From: Streptomyces sp. NBC_01267
Lineage (GTDB): Bacteria; Actinomycetota; Actinomycetes; Streptomycetales; Streptomycetaceae
NCBI RefSeq assembly: GCF_036241575.1
Contig: NZ_CP108455.1
Span: 6,121,001 to 6,185,000, forward strand
Direction: 5' to 3'
Length of the DNA stretch: 64,000 nucleotides
Within the stretch, counting starts at the first letter, position 1. Every line of letters starts with the position of its first letter. Made by a program: the position numbers and the translations under genes. Shown here piece by piece: positions 25,491 to 34,876 of the stretch. The notes under the pieces were generated by a model. It had not been told where the DNA came from. It saw only the letters and a program-made list of their open reading frames with translations, and ran no database searches.

Positions 25491-25895
25491 TCAGCCCAGT
25501 GCACCGCCCATGGCCGCGAGGAGCAGTCCGAGAGCAACAGCGCTACAGGCCGGCGCGAGTGTGATCGCACCCCGATTGCCGGACCGTCGGGGACGTTGTC
25601 CTTGGGCGGGCGCGGCCGGGTTCTCCGTTGCGGTGTCTGTGGTGGTGTCCGTGGTGGTGTCGACCGTTCTGACCAGCAACGCGCGGCAGTGAGCTGCCAG
25701 TTCGGTCATGTTGCCGTCGAAGGGTGCGGTGGTCTCGGCGCGGGCCGGGGCGGTGGTGCCGCCTTCGAGCAGTCGGCCCGCACGGATCTGTACGTGGCGC
25801 GTTCCGCGGGCTGTCAGGCTGATCCACTTCCCGACGTGCTCGCCGCGGATGACGGCGCCGCCGTGTTCCCGGTAGACGGTGTGCTGACGCCACAA
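25491..25895 (-). CDS. Putative C-terminally membrane-anchored protein, possibly 5'-truncated
   Basis: The 134-aa product from TTG 25895 contains VYREHGGAVIRGEHVGKWIS and TARGTRHVQIRAGRLLEGG, then a Thr/Asp/Ala linker (TTTDTTTDTATEN) and a C-terminal hydrophobic helix (ALGLLLAAMGG), as in tail-anchored proteins. Upstream the frame stays open and coding-like for 80 bp, to a TAA just inside the end of the GH38 gene, with no ATG or GTG, so its true 5' end may have been lost at a junction near 25980. Function unknown. Confidence 0.45.
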   Translation of the reverse strand: MWRQHTVYREHGGAVIRGEHVGKWISLTARGTRHVQIRAGRLLEGGTTAPARAETTAPFDGNMTELAAHCRALLVRTVDTTTDTTTDTATENPAAPAQGQRPRRSGNRGAITLAPACSAVALGLLLAAMGGALG

Positions 25896-25978
25896 CAGGT
25901 CGGCGGGTTGCCGACTGATCGTAAATGGGACACCGGCTGTGGCCTTGTTGCCAGAGTCGATGTCCCCCTCGAACGCGG

Positions 25979-28900
25979 TCAGTTACCCGCCCCGGGCCTC
26001 AGCCGCAGCGTGAGGATCTGGAACGGGCGGAGCGCCAGGCGTATCTCCCGGCCGTCCGCCTGTACGGCGTCCACGCCCTCGCCCGGGGCGGGTTCGCGTT
26101 CCAGCAGGTCGGTCGCGACCGCCGACGCCAGCGGGAAGCCGGTGGTCAGGACGGTTCGGGCGCGTCCGCCGTGGGCCTCGTAGAGGCGTACGACGATGTC
26201 GCCGGAACGGTCGTCGGCGAGTTTGACCGTCTCGACGACGACGGCCTCGCTGTCCGTGCTGACGAGCGGCCGGACCTCGGCCGAGCCGGGGAGGCTGCGC
26301 TCCGGCTGGTTGAACGCGTAGCCCTCGCGCACGGCGTCGGCGATGTCGGCGCCGATGACGAACCCGTAGCGCAGCCGGTGGTGGCCCTGGTCGGCGTCCG
26401 GGTCGGGGTAGCGGGGAGCGCGGAGCAGGGAGAGCCGGAGGGTGGTGGTGGTGCCGCCGTCGGCGCGGACGTCCCGGGTGACCTCGTGCCCGTAGGTCGA
26501 GTCGTTGACCACCGCCGCACCCCACCCCCGCTCGCCGAGATGCAGGAAGCGGTGGGCGCAGATCTCGAACTTGGCAGCGTCCCAACTGGTGTTGGTGTGG
26601 GTGGGGCGCTGGACGTGTCCGAAGGGGATCTCCGCACTGGAGTGGCCGGCCCGTACGTCGAGCGGGAAAGCGGCCTTGAGGAGCTTCTCCCTCTCGTGCC
26701 AGTCGATCTCGGTGTCGATGTCCAGACGCCGGGAGTCCTCGGGCAGGGAGACCAGCTGCTCGACGCGGGAGTCGCCGAAGGTCCGCACGATCCGGACACC
26801 GCCGTCCTCCGCCCGGACCGAGTCGGCGTCGAGGAGGTCGTGCACGGTGTTGCGGTAGAAGGCGTCGATGTCCCAGGCGTCGTACTCGTTGGGGAAGTCC
26901 TGGTGCAGTTGGAGGAGGTTGGCGGCGGCGCCGGGGGCCAGCGCTTCGCGCTCGGCCGCGATGTCGTACGCCGAGGTCACCAGGCCCCGGGCATCGATCC
27001 GGACACGGACCAGGCCGTTGTCCAGTACGAAACCGTCCCCGCAGGGGACCGGTGCGACGGGCCGGACCGGCGGCCGGGGCCGGAGCGTGGCGCCGAGGGC
27101 GGGGACACCGTCGCGGGCGAACGGAGCGGAGTTGAAGACCACGGGCAGGCTGCCCTCGCCTGCCAGGGCGCGCTGGGCGGCGTCCGTGAGCGCGCCCAGC
27201 TCGGTGGTGACGGCGGCATAGGTCTCCTCCGCCTCCCGGTGCACCCAGGCGATGGAGGAGCCGGGCAGGATGTCGTGGAACTGGTGCAGCAGGACCGTCT
27301 TCCACAGCCGGTCCAGGGCCTGGTACGGGTACGCGAATCCGGTGCGCACGGCGGCGGTCGCCGACCACAGCTCCGCCTCCCGCAGCATGTGCTCACTGCG
27401 CCGGTTGCCCTGCTTGGTCCTCAGCTGGCTGGTCAGCGTGCCGCGGTGGAACTCCAGGTACAGCTCGCCCTGCCACACCGGCGCGTCGGGGTATTCGGCA
27501 TGGGCCCGCTCGAAGAAGTCCGCCGGGCTCTCGATGACGACCCGGGCCGAGCCCTCCAGGTCGGCGAGCCGCTCCGCCCGCGCCAGCATCTCCCTGGTGG
27601 GGCCGCCGCCGCCGTCTCCGTATCCGAACGGGAGCAGCGAGCTGTTGGCCGCCTCCTTGTCCTGGAAGTTGCCGACGGCGTGCGCGAGTTCGGCTCCGGT
27701 GATCTCGGCGTTGTAGGTGTCGACCGGCGGGAAGTGGCTGAAGATCCTGGTGCCGTCGATGCCCTCCCACCAGAAGGTGTGGTGCGGGAACTTGTTGGTG
27801 GTGTTCCAGGAGATCTTCTGGGTGAGGAACCACCGGACCCCGGCCAGTTTCATCAGCTGCGGCATGGCCGCGTGGTAGCCGAAGGTGTCGGGCAGCCACA
27901 TCTCCTCGGTCTCTACGCCGAACTCGTCGAGGTAGAAACGCTTTCCGTGGATCAGCTGCCGGGCGAGGGACTCGCCGCCGGTGATGTTGGTGTCGGGCTC
28001 CACCCACAGGCTGCCGACGGGGAGGAACTGCCCCTTCTGCGCCTTCTCCTGGACCCGGGAGTAGACCTCGGGGCGTTGCTCCTTGAGCCAGGCCAGTTGC
28101 TGGGCCTGGGACATGGCGAAGAGGAAGCCCGGGTGGTCGTCCATGAGATGGGTGACGTTGGAGAGCGTCCTGGCGACCTTGCGGACGGTCTCGCGCAGCG
28201 GCCACAGCCAGGCGGTGTCGATGTGGGCGTGCCCGACGGCGGACATCCGGTGGGCGCCGGGTGCGGCGGGGGCGGCGAGCGCCGGGCGCAGCACCTCGCG
28301 GGCGGCGGTGGCGTTGCCCGCGATGTCCTGCAGGTCGACCACGTCCAGGGCCCGCTCGATGCTGTGCAGGAGCTGCCAGCGGCGCGGGTCGGCCTCGGGC
28401 AGTTCGCGCATGAGCCCCCCGAGGACGTCCAGGTCGTGGGCGAGTTCCGACACCTGCGTGTCGAAGACCGCCAACTCCAGCCGGAGCAGCTGGTACAGGG
28501 GTGCGTCCGCGGAGCCGGCTCCCGTCAGCCAGGAGGGGCGGTCGCCGGTCCGGGTGGGGATGTGGTCGTCGTTCAGGTTGGGATTGGCGGCTGCCTCGAC
28601 GTAGTAGGTGAACTCCTCGCCGCCGACAGCCGGGTCGGCGACCGGAATATAGGCGTTGCGGGGGTTGAGGGCCTTCACCACGCTGCCGTCCGCCCGGTGG
28701 ACCAGGCCCTCGGTGGAGAAGCCCGCACCGGTGACGTTGAAGCCGAGGTCGATGACTGCCTCGACCCGTAGACCGGCCCACTCCCGCGGGACCGTGCCGC
28801 TGATCCTGAACCAGCTCGTGGACCAGGGCGGCCCCCACCGGTGCCCGAGCGCCACGGGCTCGTACGGCGCGGCCAGGCCGTCGGACACGGAGACCGGTTC

Positions 28901-29020
28901 GCCCGGCGCGTTCCAGATCGCGATCTCGACCGGGACGGTACGCGCGTGGACCGCTGGCCTGATGCGCTGGTTCAGCACCCGGTCGAGCCGCTGCTCGGTG
29001 AGGCGTCGCTTGCTGTGCAC
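25979..29020 (-). CDS. Glycoside hydrolase family 38 alpha-mannosidase
   Basis: From GTG 29020 (GGAGGA ribosome site) the product is 1013 aa. After a beta-sandwich N-terminal domain comes the GH38 catalytic block: GHAHIDTAWLWPLRET with Zn ligands His266/Asp268, and the nucleophile Asp378 in MWLPDTFGYHAAMPQL. LHQFHDILPGSSI is the later zinc-binding His motif. The C-terminal third is the family's beta-sandwich. There is no signal peptide, so it removes alpha-mannosyl residues from imported oligosaccharides. It lies downstream of the GH35 gene on the same strand. Confidence 0.93.
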   Translation of the reverse strand: MHSKRRLTEQRLDRVLNQRIRPAVHARTVPVEIAIWNAPGEPVSVSDGLAAPYEPVALGHRWGPPWSTSWFRISGTVPREWAGLRVEAVIDLGFNVTGAGFSTEGLVHRADGSVVKALNPRNAYIPVADPAVGGEEFTYYVEAAANPNLNDDHIPTRTGDRPSWLTGAGSADAPLYQLLRLELAVFDTQVSELAHDLDVLGGLMRELPEADPRRWQLLHSIERALDVVDLQDIAGNATAAREVLRPALAAPAAPGAHRMSAVGHAHIDTAWLWPLRETVRKVARTLSNVTHLMDDHPGFLFAMSQAQQLAWLKEQRPEVYSRVQEKAQKGQFLPVGSLWVEPDTNITGGESLARQLIHGKRFYLDEFGVETEEMWLPDTFGYHAAMPQLMKLAGVRWFLTQKISWNTTNKFPHHTFWWEGIDGTRIFSHFPPVDTYNAEITGAELAHAVGNFQDKEAANSSLLPFGYGDGGGGPTREMLARAERLADLEGSARVVIESPADFFERAHAEYPDAPVWQGELYLEFHRGTLTSQLRTKQGNRRSEHMLREAELWSATAAVRTGFAYPYQALDRLWKTVLLHQFHDILPGSSIAWVHREAEETYAAVTTELGALTDAAQRALAGEGSLPVVFNSAPFARDGVPALGATLRPRPPVRPVAPVPCGDGFVLDNGLVRVRIDARGLVTSAYDIAAEREALAPGAAANLLQLHQDFPNEYDAWDIDAFYRNTVHDLLDADSVRAEDGGVRIVRTFGDSRVEQLVSLPEDSRRLDIDTEIDWHEREKLLKAAFPLDVRAGHSSAEIPFGHVQRPTHTNTSWDAAKFEICAHRFLHLGERGWGAAVVNDSTYGHEVTRDVRADGGTTTTLRLSLLRAPRYPDPDADQGHHRLRYGFVIGADIADAVREGYAFNQPERSLPGSAEVRPLVSTDSEAVVVETVKLADDRSGDIVVRLYEAHGGRARTVLTTGFPLASAVATDLLEREPAPGEGVDAVQADGREIRLALRPFQILTLRLRPGAGN

Positions 29021-29040
29021 GGATTCCTCCGTCGTCGGTT

Positions 29041-29145
29041 CGGTGCGACCGGTCGGGCCACCGGCCGGGGCGTACCGGCAGGTGGCCCGACCGGGGGGTA
29101 TCGGCAGGTGGACCGGCCGGGGTGGCCCGACCGGCCGCACGGACG
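29041..29145. repeat. GC-rich imperfect repeats between GH35 and GH38 genes
   Basis: Several imperfect copies of a unit resembling CGGCAGGTGG(C/A)CCGGCCGGGG lie within about 100 bp, including ACCGGCAGGTGGCCCGACCG and ATCGGCAGGTGGACCGGCCG. Their self-complementary CCGG-rich arms can form hairpins that may attenuate transcription between the two genes. Confidence 0.5.
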
Positions 29146-30900
29146 TCAGTCCTCGACGGGTCCCAGATCCGGGGTGCCCCGCAGCTCCACCGTGCGGGTG
29201 GTGGCGCTGTGCAGTTCGAGGACCGTGATCTCGTTCCGGCCGGCGTTCAGGACCGGTGCGGGGACATAGAGGGTGGTCTGCGGTCCTCGGGACCAGTACC
29301 GGCCGAGAGCGAAGCCGTTGATCCAGACGTGGCCCTTGGTCCAGCCGTCCAGGGCGATCCAGCCGTCGGCCGGCTGCTCGATGTCCAGGTGCCCGCGGTG
29401 GAACGTGGGGCCGACCGGGGGCGAGGCGGGATCGGACGCGGTGAAGGACAGCCTGCCGAGATCATCGAGAGGCAGCGGCCTGCTGGACCAGTCCTCCGGG
29501 GCGAGTGAGTTGACGGTGACCTCACCGAGCAGCCCCTTGCGGTCGTGCATGCCCTGGCCGTAGTTGACCCTGCCCTGGTTCTCCACCAGCACGGCCAACC
29601 GCGCGCCGCTGCGGGGCGAGTGGAAGGCGAGGCTGTGCTCGTGGCTCTCGCGCTCCAGTACGCCGACGGGCTGGCCGTCGACGAAGACCTGGGCGCGGTC
29701 GCGCACCTCCGCGATGCGCAGGACGGTCGGCCCGGCCGCCGGGAGCTCCGTCTCGTACAGGACGAATCCGAAGGACTGACCGAGCTGCTCCATGATCTGC
29801 GGGCGGTCGGCGTGCACCGCGCTGCCGAGCTGCTCGCGCTGGTCCAGCAGGCCCGCGCACACGGCGAGTTCGGCGGTGGCCGGAGCGAGCTTGGGCGCGG
29901 GGGCCGGTACCGGCTCCTCGGGGACGGGCGCGTACCGGGCGATGACCTCGCGGAAGGCGGCGTACTTGGGGGCGGGGTCGCCTGCCTCGTCCAGGCACGC
30001 GTCGTAGTCGTACGAGGTGACGGTGGCGCGGTAGGTGCCCTTGTCGTTGGCGCCGTTGGTGAAACCGAAGTTGGTGCCGCCGTGGAACATGTAGATGTTG
30101 ACCGAGGCACCGGCCGCGAGCATCTGGTCGAGGTCCGCCGCGGCGTCGGCCGCGCTGCGGGTGACGTGGGTTCCGCCCCAGCGGTCGAACCAGCCGATCC
30201 AGAACTCGCTGCACATCAGCGGCCCGGACGGCTGATGCGTGCGCAGGGCGGCGAGCCCGGCGTCCACCCGGCTGCCGAGATTGACGGTGCGCAGGACGCC
30301 GTCGAGGCCGCCACGTTCCAGGTCTGAGGGCTGGTCGCAGGTGAACAGCGGCACGTCGACTCCGTGCCGGTGCAGCAGCTCCGCCAGATCCTCCAGATAT
30401 GCGGAGTCGTTGCTGTAGGCGCCGTACTCGTTCTCCAGCTGTACGGCGATGACCGGGCCGCCCTGCGTGGAGAGGTAGGGAAGGACGGGCGGCAGCAGGG
30501 CGCCGAGGTACTCGTCCACCGCCTTCAGGAAGCGGGGGTCGCAGCTGCGCAGTTCGATGTCCTCGTCGGTGAGCAGCCAGGACGGCAGGCCGCCACCCTC
30601 CCACTCGGCGCAGATGTACGGGCCGGGGCGGAGCAGGACGTGCAGGCCCTCGGCGGCGGCCAGTTCGAGGAACCGGCACAGATCGAGACCTCCGTCCAGC
30701 CGGAACTCGCCCGGACGGGGCGAGTGGAGATTCCACGGGACGTAGGTCTCGACCGTGTTCAGCCCCATCAGACGCGCCTTGCGAAGCCGGTCGGCCCACT
30801 GCTCCGGATGGATCCGGAAGTAGTGCAGCCCGCCGGAAATGATTCGCAGCGGTCGGTCGTCGAGACGGAAGCCGTCTACGGCAACCTCGAGTCGTGGCAT
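29146..30900 (-). CDS. Glycoside hydrolase family 35 beta-galactosidase
   Basis: The 584-aa protein has the GH35 signature: RIISGGLHYFRIHPEQW, NTVETYVPWNLHSP, GPYICAEWEGGGLPSWL, acid/base Glu158 in QLENEYG and nucleophile Glu232 in MCSEFWIGWFDRWGG. The C-terminal beta-sandwich ends with GHVWINGFALGRYWSRGPQ. No signal peptide is seen, so it is cytosolic. It has a GGAG ribosome site. It probably trims beta-galactosyl residues from oligosaccharides taken up by the ABC system of this locus. Confidence 0.93.
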   Translation of the reverse strand: MPRLEVAVDGFRLDDRPLRIISGGLHYFRIHPEQWADRLRKARLMGLNTVETYVPWNLHSPRPGEFRLDGGLDLCRFLELAAAEGLHVLLRPGPYICAEWEGGGLPSWLLTDEDIELRSCDPRFLKAVDEYLGALLPPVLPYLSTQGGPVIAVQLENEYGAYSNDSAYLEDLAELLHRHGVDVPLFTCDQPSDLERGGLDGVLRTVNLGSRVDAGLAALRTHQPSGPLMCSEFWIGWFDRWGGTHVTRSAADAAADLDQMLAAGASVNIYMFHGGTNFGFTNGANDKGTYRATVTSYDYDACLDEAGDPAPKYAAFREVIARYAPVPEEPVPAPAPKLAPATAELAVCAGLLDQREQLGSAVHADRPQIMEQLGQSFGFVLYETELPAAGPTVLRIAEVRDRAQVFVDGQPVGVLERESHEHSLAFHSPRSGARLAVLVENQGRVNYGQGMHDRKGLLGEVTVNSLAPEDWSSRPLPLDDLGRLSFTASDPASPPVGPTFHRGHLDIEQPADGWIALDGWTKGHVWINGFALGRYWSRGPQTTLYVPAPVLNAGRNEITVLELHSATTRTVELRGTPDLGPVED

Positions 30901-30947
30901 TGCCTTGGTCTCCTCGATGATGGGGCTGATGGAACGGGTGCGGTGGG

Positions 30948-32906
30948 TCAGCTCAGCGGACGGCAGAGCAGCGCGTCGGGCACGCCGCCGTGGTTCCACT
31001 GCCAGGTGAAGGCGACACCGGCGACGTACTCCTTGTCGGTGCACTGACCCTTGTAGTAGCCGGGGGCCCAGTCGCTCTGGACCGAGCCGCCCGACGCGGG
31101 ACGGTTGTCGCTCTTGTCGAACCAGACGTTGCGGCCGGTCAGCGGCAGCGGTGCGGCGGACGGCGCGCAGAGCAGGCCGGCCATGGCGTTGCCGCTGACG
31201 CTGTAGCCGACGGCGAAGGTGTTGTCGGGGCACTGGAGCTTGTTGTAGCCCGAGGCCCAGTCGCCGTGCGTGACGTAGCGGTCGTCATGGACGGCCACCC
31301 AGTCACCGGTGCCCTTGGCGGGCTGGTTCGCGTCGGTGCACAGCCCGCGCTTGTCGCTGCGGCCGAGGCCGATCAGACGCTGGCTGTCGGGGCAGTTGCC
31401 CTTGCGGTAGCCGGGGCTCCAGTCGCCCTGGGCGAGCATGTGGGAGGAGACGTTGTGGTCGCGGAAGTCGAGGTCGAGCATGTTCCAGTGGTCGACCTGT
31501 GCGACCGGACCGGAGACGCCGGAGGCGTTGACCAGCTTGTTCCAGTCGGCGGAGCGCCAGTCACCGGGGTCGCTGAGGCTCTGCCGCTTGCCGGTGGCGT
31601 CGTAGGAGATCAGGGCCCAGTTGTCCTGCGGTTTGCCGTTGGCGTCGGTCCATCCGACCATCGGCCAGATGGCGAAGTCGGTGTCGTTCTGGACCAGGAT
31701 GTCGGTGAAGTTGTCGAACCAGGTCTTCTCCTTGGCGTCGTCCGATCCCCGGCCGGCCGCACCGAACTCGCTGATCCAGACGGGGGCGGTGAAGTGCTGG
31801 CCGGCCTGGGTGACGAACAGGGCCTCGTCGTTGACCAGTTGCTTCAGCTGGTCGAGCGGGAAGTCCTCGTACGGCCAGTCGTTGGTGTGGCCCGGTCCAC
31901 TGGCGGCGCCCGTGTAGTTCGGCCCGGTGTAGCCGTAGAAGTGCGCGGCGTAGACCAGCTTCCCCGAGGCGATCAGGGTGTTGGAGAGGTTGCGGACCGG
32001 GGTCAGCATCGGCCGGCCGTAGTTCAGCCCGTCCAGCGGGATGCCCTGCCAGTTGATGCCCTCCATGATGATCAGCATGTCGGGGTCGGCTCCCAGGATG
32101 CGGGTGCCCGCCAGCTCGAAGGCCGCGTACGCGTCGTGGTCGTCGCCCATGCCCCAGTTGGGGTCGTCCAGGGTGTCGCGGCGGATCTCGTTACGCAGGT
32201 CGGCGCCGACGACCCGCTTGTTCGCCTTGTAGCGGTTCACCAGGGAGACCCAGTCGTCCTGCCACTGCTGGGCGGTCTGGCCGCTGTTCCAGCGCTCGTT
32301 GCCGTCCAGGCCGCAGCAGAAGCGGTAGGTGGTGGTGTGGTTGTTGAGGATGACCGCGAACCCCTCGGCGGTCAGGGCCGCCACCACCGCGTCGTACACC
32401 TGCAGCGGGGTCTTGCCCTTGAGCTGCGGGTTGGCCGCGACGGCCGAGTCGGGCACGATCGTGGAGTCGTGCAGCATCGCGTTGGCGAACGGCAGCCGGA
32501 TGCTGTTCAGTCCGAGTTCGTGGAAGTCGTCCGTGATCTGTTTCAGCGGCGCGCGGTCCAGGCCCAGCGGGATGTTGTGGGAATCCTGGTCCGCCTGGTG
32601 GTTCGCGGGGTCGTTGACGTCGCCGCTGCCCTCGTAAGTGCCCTGGGCGCCGGACCAGTTGCCGGCCTTCAGCTTGAAGCGGTTGCCGTTGGCATCGACG
32701 ATGTACCGCCCCCGGGTGCTCAGCGGCCCCGTCCAGGAGGCTGCCAGCTGCGGTCCGGTCAGGGGGGTTGCGGTGCTGGTGCTGGGGGACGGCGCTGCGA
32801 CGGAAGCGGAGGTTCCGGTGAGAACGAGGGTGGCCGCGGCTGCCGTGGCGGGCAGGACGCGGGAGAAGAATTTCCTGACGGCGGGAGCCGACCTAGCGGA
32901 TCTCAT
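30948..32906 (-). CDS. Secreted GH5-like endoglycosidase with C-terminal repeats
   Basis: The 652-aa protein starts at 32906 after a GGAGGGG ribosome site and has a signal peptide (RKFFSRVLPATAAAATLVLT ... VAAP). The catalytic domain has LGLNSIRLPFANAML, VILNNHTT, the acid/base Glu in GADLRNEIRRD, and the nucleophile Glu in VWISEFGAAG, in the GH5 pattern. After residue ~480 come three repeats of GDWSPGY-K-x-CP type, each with paired Cys, likely a sugar-binding module. It would attack an extracellular polysaccharide or glycan and feed the ABC importer encoded next. Confidence 0.85.
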   Translation of the reverse strand: MRSARSAPAVRKFFSRVLPATAAAATLVLTGTSASVAAPSPSTSTATPLTGPQLAASWTGPLSTRGRYIVDANGNRFKLKAGNWSGAQGTYEGSGDVNDPANHQADQDSHNIPLGLDRAPLKQITDDFHELGLNSIRLPFANAMLHDSTIVPDSAVAANPQLKGKTPLQVYDAVVAALTAEGFAVILNNHTTTYRFCCGLDGNERWNSGQTAQQWQDDWVSLVNRYKANKRVVGADLRNEIRRDTLDDPNWGMGDDHDAYAAFELAGTRILGADPDMLIIMEGINWQGIPLDGLNYGRPMLTPVRNLSNTLIASGKLVYAAHFYGYTGPNYTGAASGPGHTNDWPYEDFPLDQLKQLVNDEALFVTQAGQHFTAPVWISEFGAAGRGSDDAKEKTWFDNFTDILVQNDTDFAIWPMVGWTDANGKPQDNWALISYDATGKRQSLSDPGDWRSADWNKLVNASGVSGPVAQVDHWNMLDLDFRDHNVSSHMLAQGDWSPGYRKGNCPDSQRLIGLGRSDKRGLCTDANQPAKGTGDWVAVHDDRYVTHGDWASGYNKLQCPDNTFAVGYSVSGNAMAGLLCAPSAAPLPLTGRNVWFDKSDNRPASGGSVQSDWAPGYYKGQCTDKEYVAGVAFTWQWNHGGVPDALLCRPLS

Positions 32907-32974
32907 GCTTGTCCCCTCCAAGGGTGGGGTGGGTGTGGGGGTTGGATCTCCAGGTGGTGCGGCCCGGACCGGGT

Positions 32975-33000
32975 GGTCCGGAGTCAGGTGGCTCCGGACC
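32975..33000 (-). terminator. Hairpin after the ABC permease operon
   Basis: GGTCCGGAG and CTCCGGACC pair perfectly around an 8-nt loop, and a third GGTCCGGAGCC arm follows at about 33004. It lies between the last permease gene (ends 33036) and the GH5 gene, and would act on leftward transcripts. Confidence 0.6.
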
Positions 33001-33035
33001 GGTGGTCCGGAGCCAGGCGCGGCTCGGTGGCTCTC

Positions 33036-33890
33036 TCAGCCCTTGAGCCCGCTGGTGGCGATGCCTTCGACGATGTAGCGCTGGGCGACCAGGAACATGG
33101 CCACCAGTGGCGCGATGGTCACGACGGCCCCCGCGAACAGTCCGGGCAGGTTGACGGTCTGTGAGGTGAGGAACGTCGACAGGGCGATCTGGGCCGTCCA
33201 CGAGGACGGGTCCTGCCCGATGACCAGCGGCCACAGGAAGGCGTTCCAGCTGTCGATGAAGGCGAGCGCGCCGAGCGAGGCGAGCATCGCTCCGGACGAC
33301 GGCAGGGCGATCCGGCGGTAGAGACCGAGCCAGCCGAGCCCGTCCAGGCGTCCGGCCTCCTCGATCTCGCTGGGGAACTGGAGGTAGAAGTTACGGAACA
33401 GCAGAACGGCGAAGGGGTTGAACAGTCCGGGCGCGATGATCCCCCACAGGGTGTTGACCCCGCCCATGGAGCCCACGACGACGAAGGTGGGGACGAACGT
33501 CACCGAGCCCGGGATCATCAGCGTCGCCACCACCAGGGCGAGCAGAACGCCCCGTCCGGGTACCGGGATCCGCGCGAGGGCGTACCCGGCGGCCGACGCG
33601 AGGAGCGTCGACACCGGGGCGGTGATCCCGGCGATCAGCAACGAGTTGCCGAGGGCCTGGCCCATGTGCAGCGCGGGGTCGCTGAAGAGCGAGCTGAAGT
33701 TCTCCCAGTGCATCGACGACGGCCACCAGGTCCAGTGCGGTGACGTCAGACCCTGCGTGTCCATCAGGGCATTGCGCAGCATCAGATAGAAGGGCGCCAG
33801 GAACACTGCCGTCAGCAGGCCGGCCAGCACGCCACGCACGGACCGGCGCAGTACCGGCGGCAGGTGTCGGGCGGTTGTCATGTTGCTCAC
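33036..33890 (-). CDS. Carbohydrate ABC transporter permease (MalG-like)
   Basis: The 284-aa protein has six hydrophobic segments and the MalG-type EAA loop EIEEAGRLDGLGWLGLYRRI that contacts the ATPase. The ATG overlaps the stop of the upstream MalF-like gene (ATGA). No ATPase is encoded nearby, so it probably uses the shared MsiK-type ATPase, as Streptomyces sugar importers usually do. It is the last gene of the SBP-permease-permease unit. Confidence 0.92.
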   Translation of the reverse strand: MSNMTTARHLPPVLRRSVRGVLAGLLTAVFLAPFYLMLRNALMDTQGLTSPHWTWWPSSMHWENFSSLFSDPALHMGQALGNSLLIAGITAPVSTLLASAAGYALARIPVPGRGVLLALVVATLMIPGSVTFVPTFVVVGSMGGVNTLWGIIAPGLFNPFAVLLFRNFYLQFPSEIEEAGRLDGLGWLGLYRRIALPSSGAMLASLGALAFIDSWNAFLWPLVIGQDPSSWTAQIALSTFLTSQTVNLPGLFAGAVVTIAPLVAMFLVAQRYIVEGIATSGLKG

Positions 33891-34876
33891 TCCTCACCCT
33901 TCCCGAAGCCGGTGATCCGGCCCTGGATCAGGGTCACGCAGACGATGAGGGCGGTGAGCACGAAGGCTCCGGCCGACCCGAGGCCGTAGTTCTGGGAACC
34001 CATCGCGGTGTCGTAGAGATAGCCCAGCGGGGTTCGGACCGGGGCCGCTGCCCCTCCGGACTGCCCGCTGTTGAACAGGTTGTAGAACTCGTCGAACGCC
34101 TGGAAAGCGGCGATGAACTGCAGCATCAGGACGGCTACCGAGGTGTTGCGCAGCATCGGCAGGGTGATCCTGCGCAGCAGTCGCAGGCCGGTGGCGCCGT
34201 CGAGGGCGGCGGCCTCGTACATCTCCTTCGGGATGCCCTGGAGCCCGGCCAGGAAGAGCACCATGTAGAAGCCGACCTGGAGCCAGAGGCGGAGGGTGAC
34301 GAGGGCGACCCAGTACAGCGGCGGCGAGGTGGTCTGCAGCCATGGTTCGACGTCCATGCCGAACCAGCCGCCGATGGTGTTGGCGATGCCGCTCGGCAAC
34401 CCGTTGAACAGCGACATCTTCCACAGCAGGGAAGCTGCGACGTAGGAGACGGCAGCCGGGATCAGGAAGGCGGTGCGCAGGACGGCCCGGCCGCGCCGGA
34501 TGCGGTGCACCAGCAGCGCGAGCCCCAGCGAGGCGGCGAACGTCAGCGGCACGATGAACACCGTGAACAGCAGGATCTGGCCGAGTGACTTACGGAACAC
34601 CGCATCGGAGAACAGCGTCTGGTAGTTGTCCAGGCCGACCCAGTGCCCCAGGGCGATGGTGCCGCGGGCCTCACTGAGACTGAGCAGGAAACTCCAGCCG
34701 ATGGCAACGTACTTGAAGAGGCCCAGGCCGATCAGCAGGGGCCCGGCGAGCAGTGCGAACGCTCCCCAGGCACGCCAGTCCGTGCGGGAACGGCGGAGGG
34801 GGGCGGTGCCCCGCGGCTCGGCCGCGGGGCACCCGACACGCTCGGGGTCAAGCGTGGATGGAGGTGCGGACGTCAT
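33887..34876 (-). CDS. Carbohydrate ABC transporter permease (MalF-like)
   Basis: The 329-aa protein has a basic N terminus and six membrane segments. Its EAA loop reads IPKEMYEAAALDGATGLRLL. Start and stop each overlap the neighbouring genes by 4 bp, so the three transport genes are translationally coupled. The insertion around NLFNSGQSGGAAAPVRTPLG in the last third is a common periplasmic loop in this family. Confidence 0.92.
   Translation of the reverse strand: MTSAPPSTLDPERVGCPAAEPRGTAPLRRSRTDWRAWGAFALLAGPLLIGLGLFKYVAIGWSFLLSLSEARGTIALGHWVGLDNYQTLFSDAVFRKSLGQILLFTVFIVPLTFAASLGLALLVHRIRRGRAVLRTAFLIPAAVSYVAASLLWKMSLFNGLPSGIANTIGGWFGMDVEPWLQTTSPPLYWVALVTLRLWLQVGFYMVLFLAGLQGIPKEMYEAAALDGATGLRLLRRITLPMLRNTSVAVLMLQFIAAFQAFDEFYNLFNSGQSGGAAAPVRTPLGYLYDTAMGSQNYGLGSAGAFVLTALIVCVTLIQGRITGFGKGEE

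Noticed and set aside
25925..28771. Very long plus-strand open frame opposite the GH38 gene
   Set aside because: It is antisense to a clear GH38 protein, has no ribosome site or domain, and results from high GC content.
30990..33164. Long plus-strand open frame opposite the GH5-like gene
   Set aside because: The translation is low-complexity Val/Gly/Arg and mirrors the codon bias of the real minus-strand gene.
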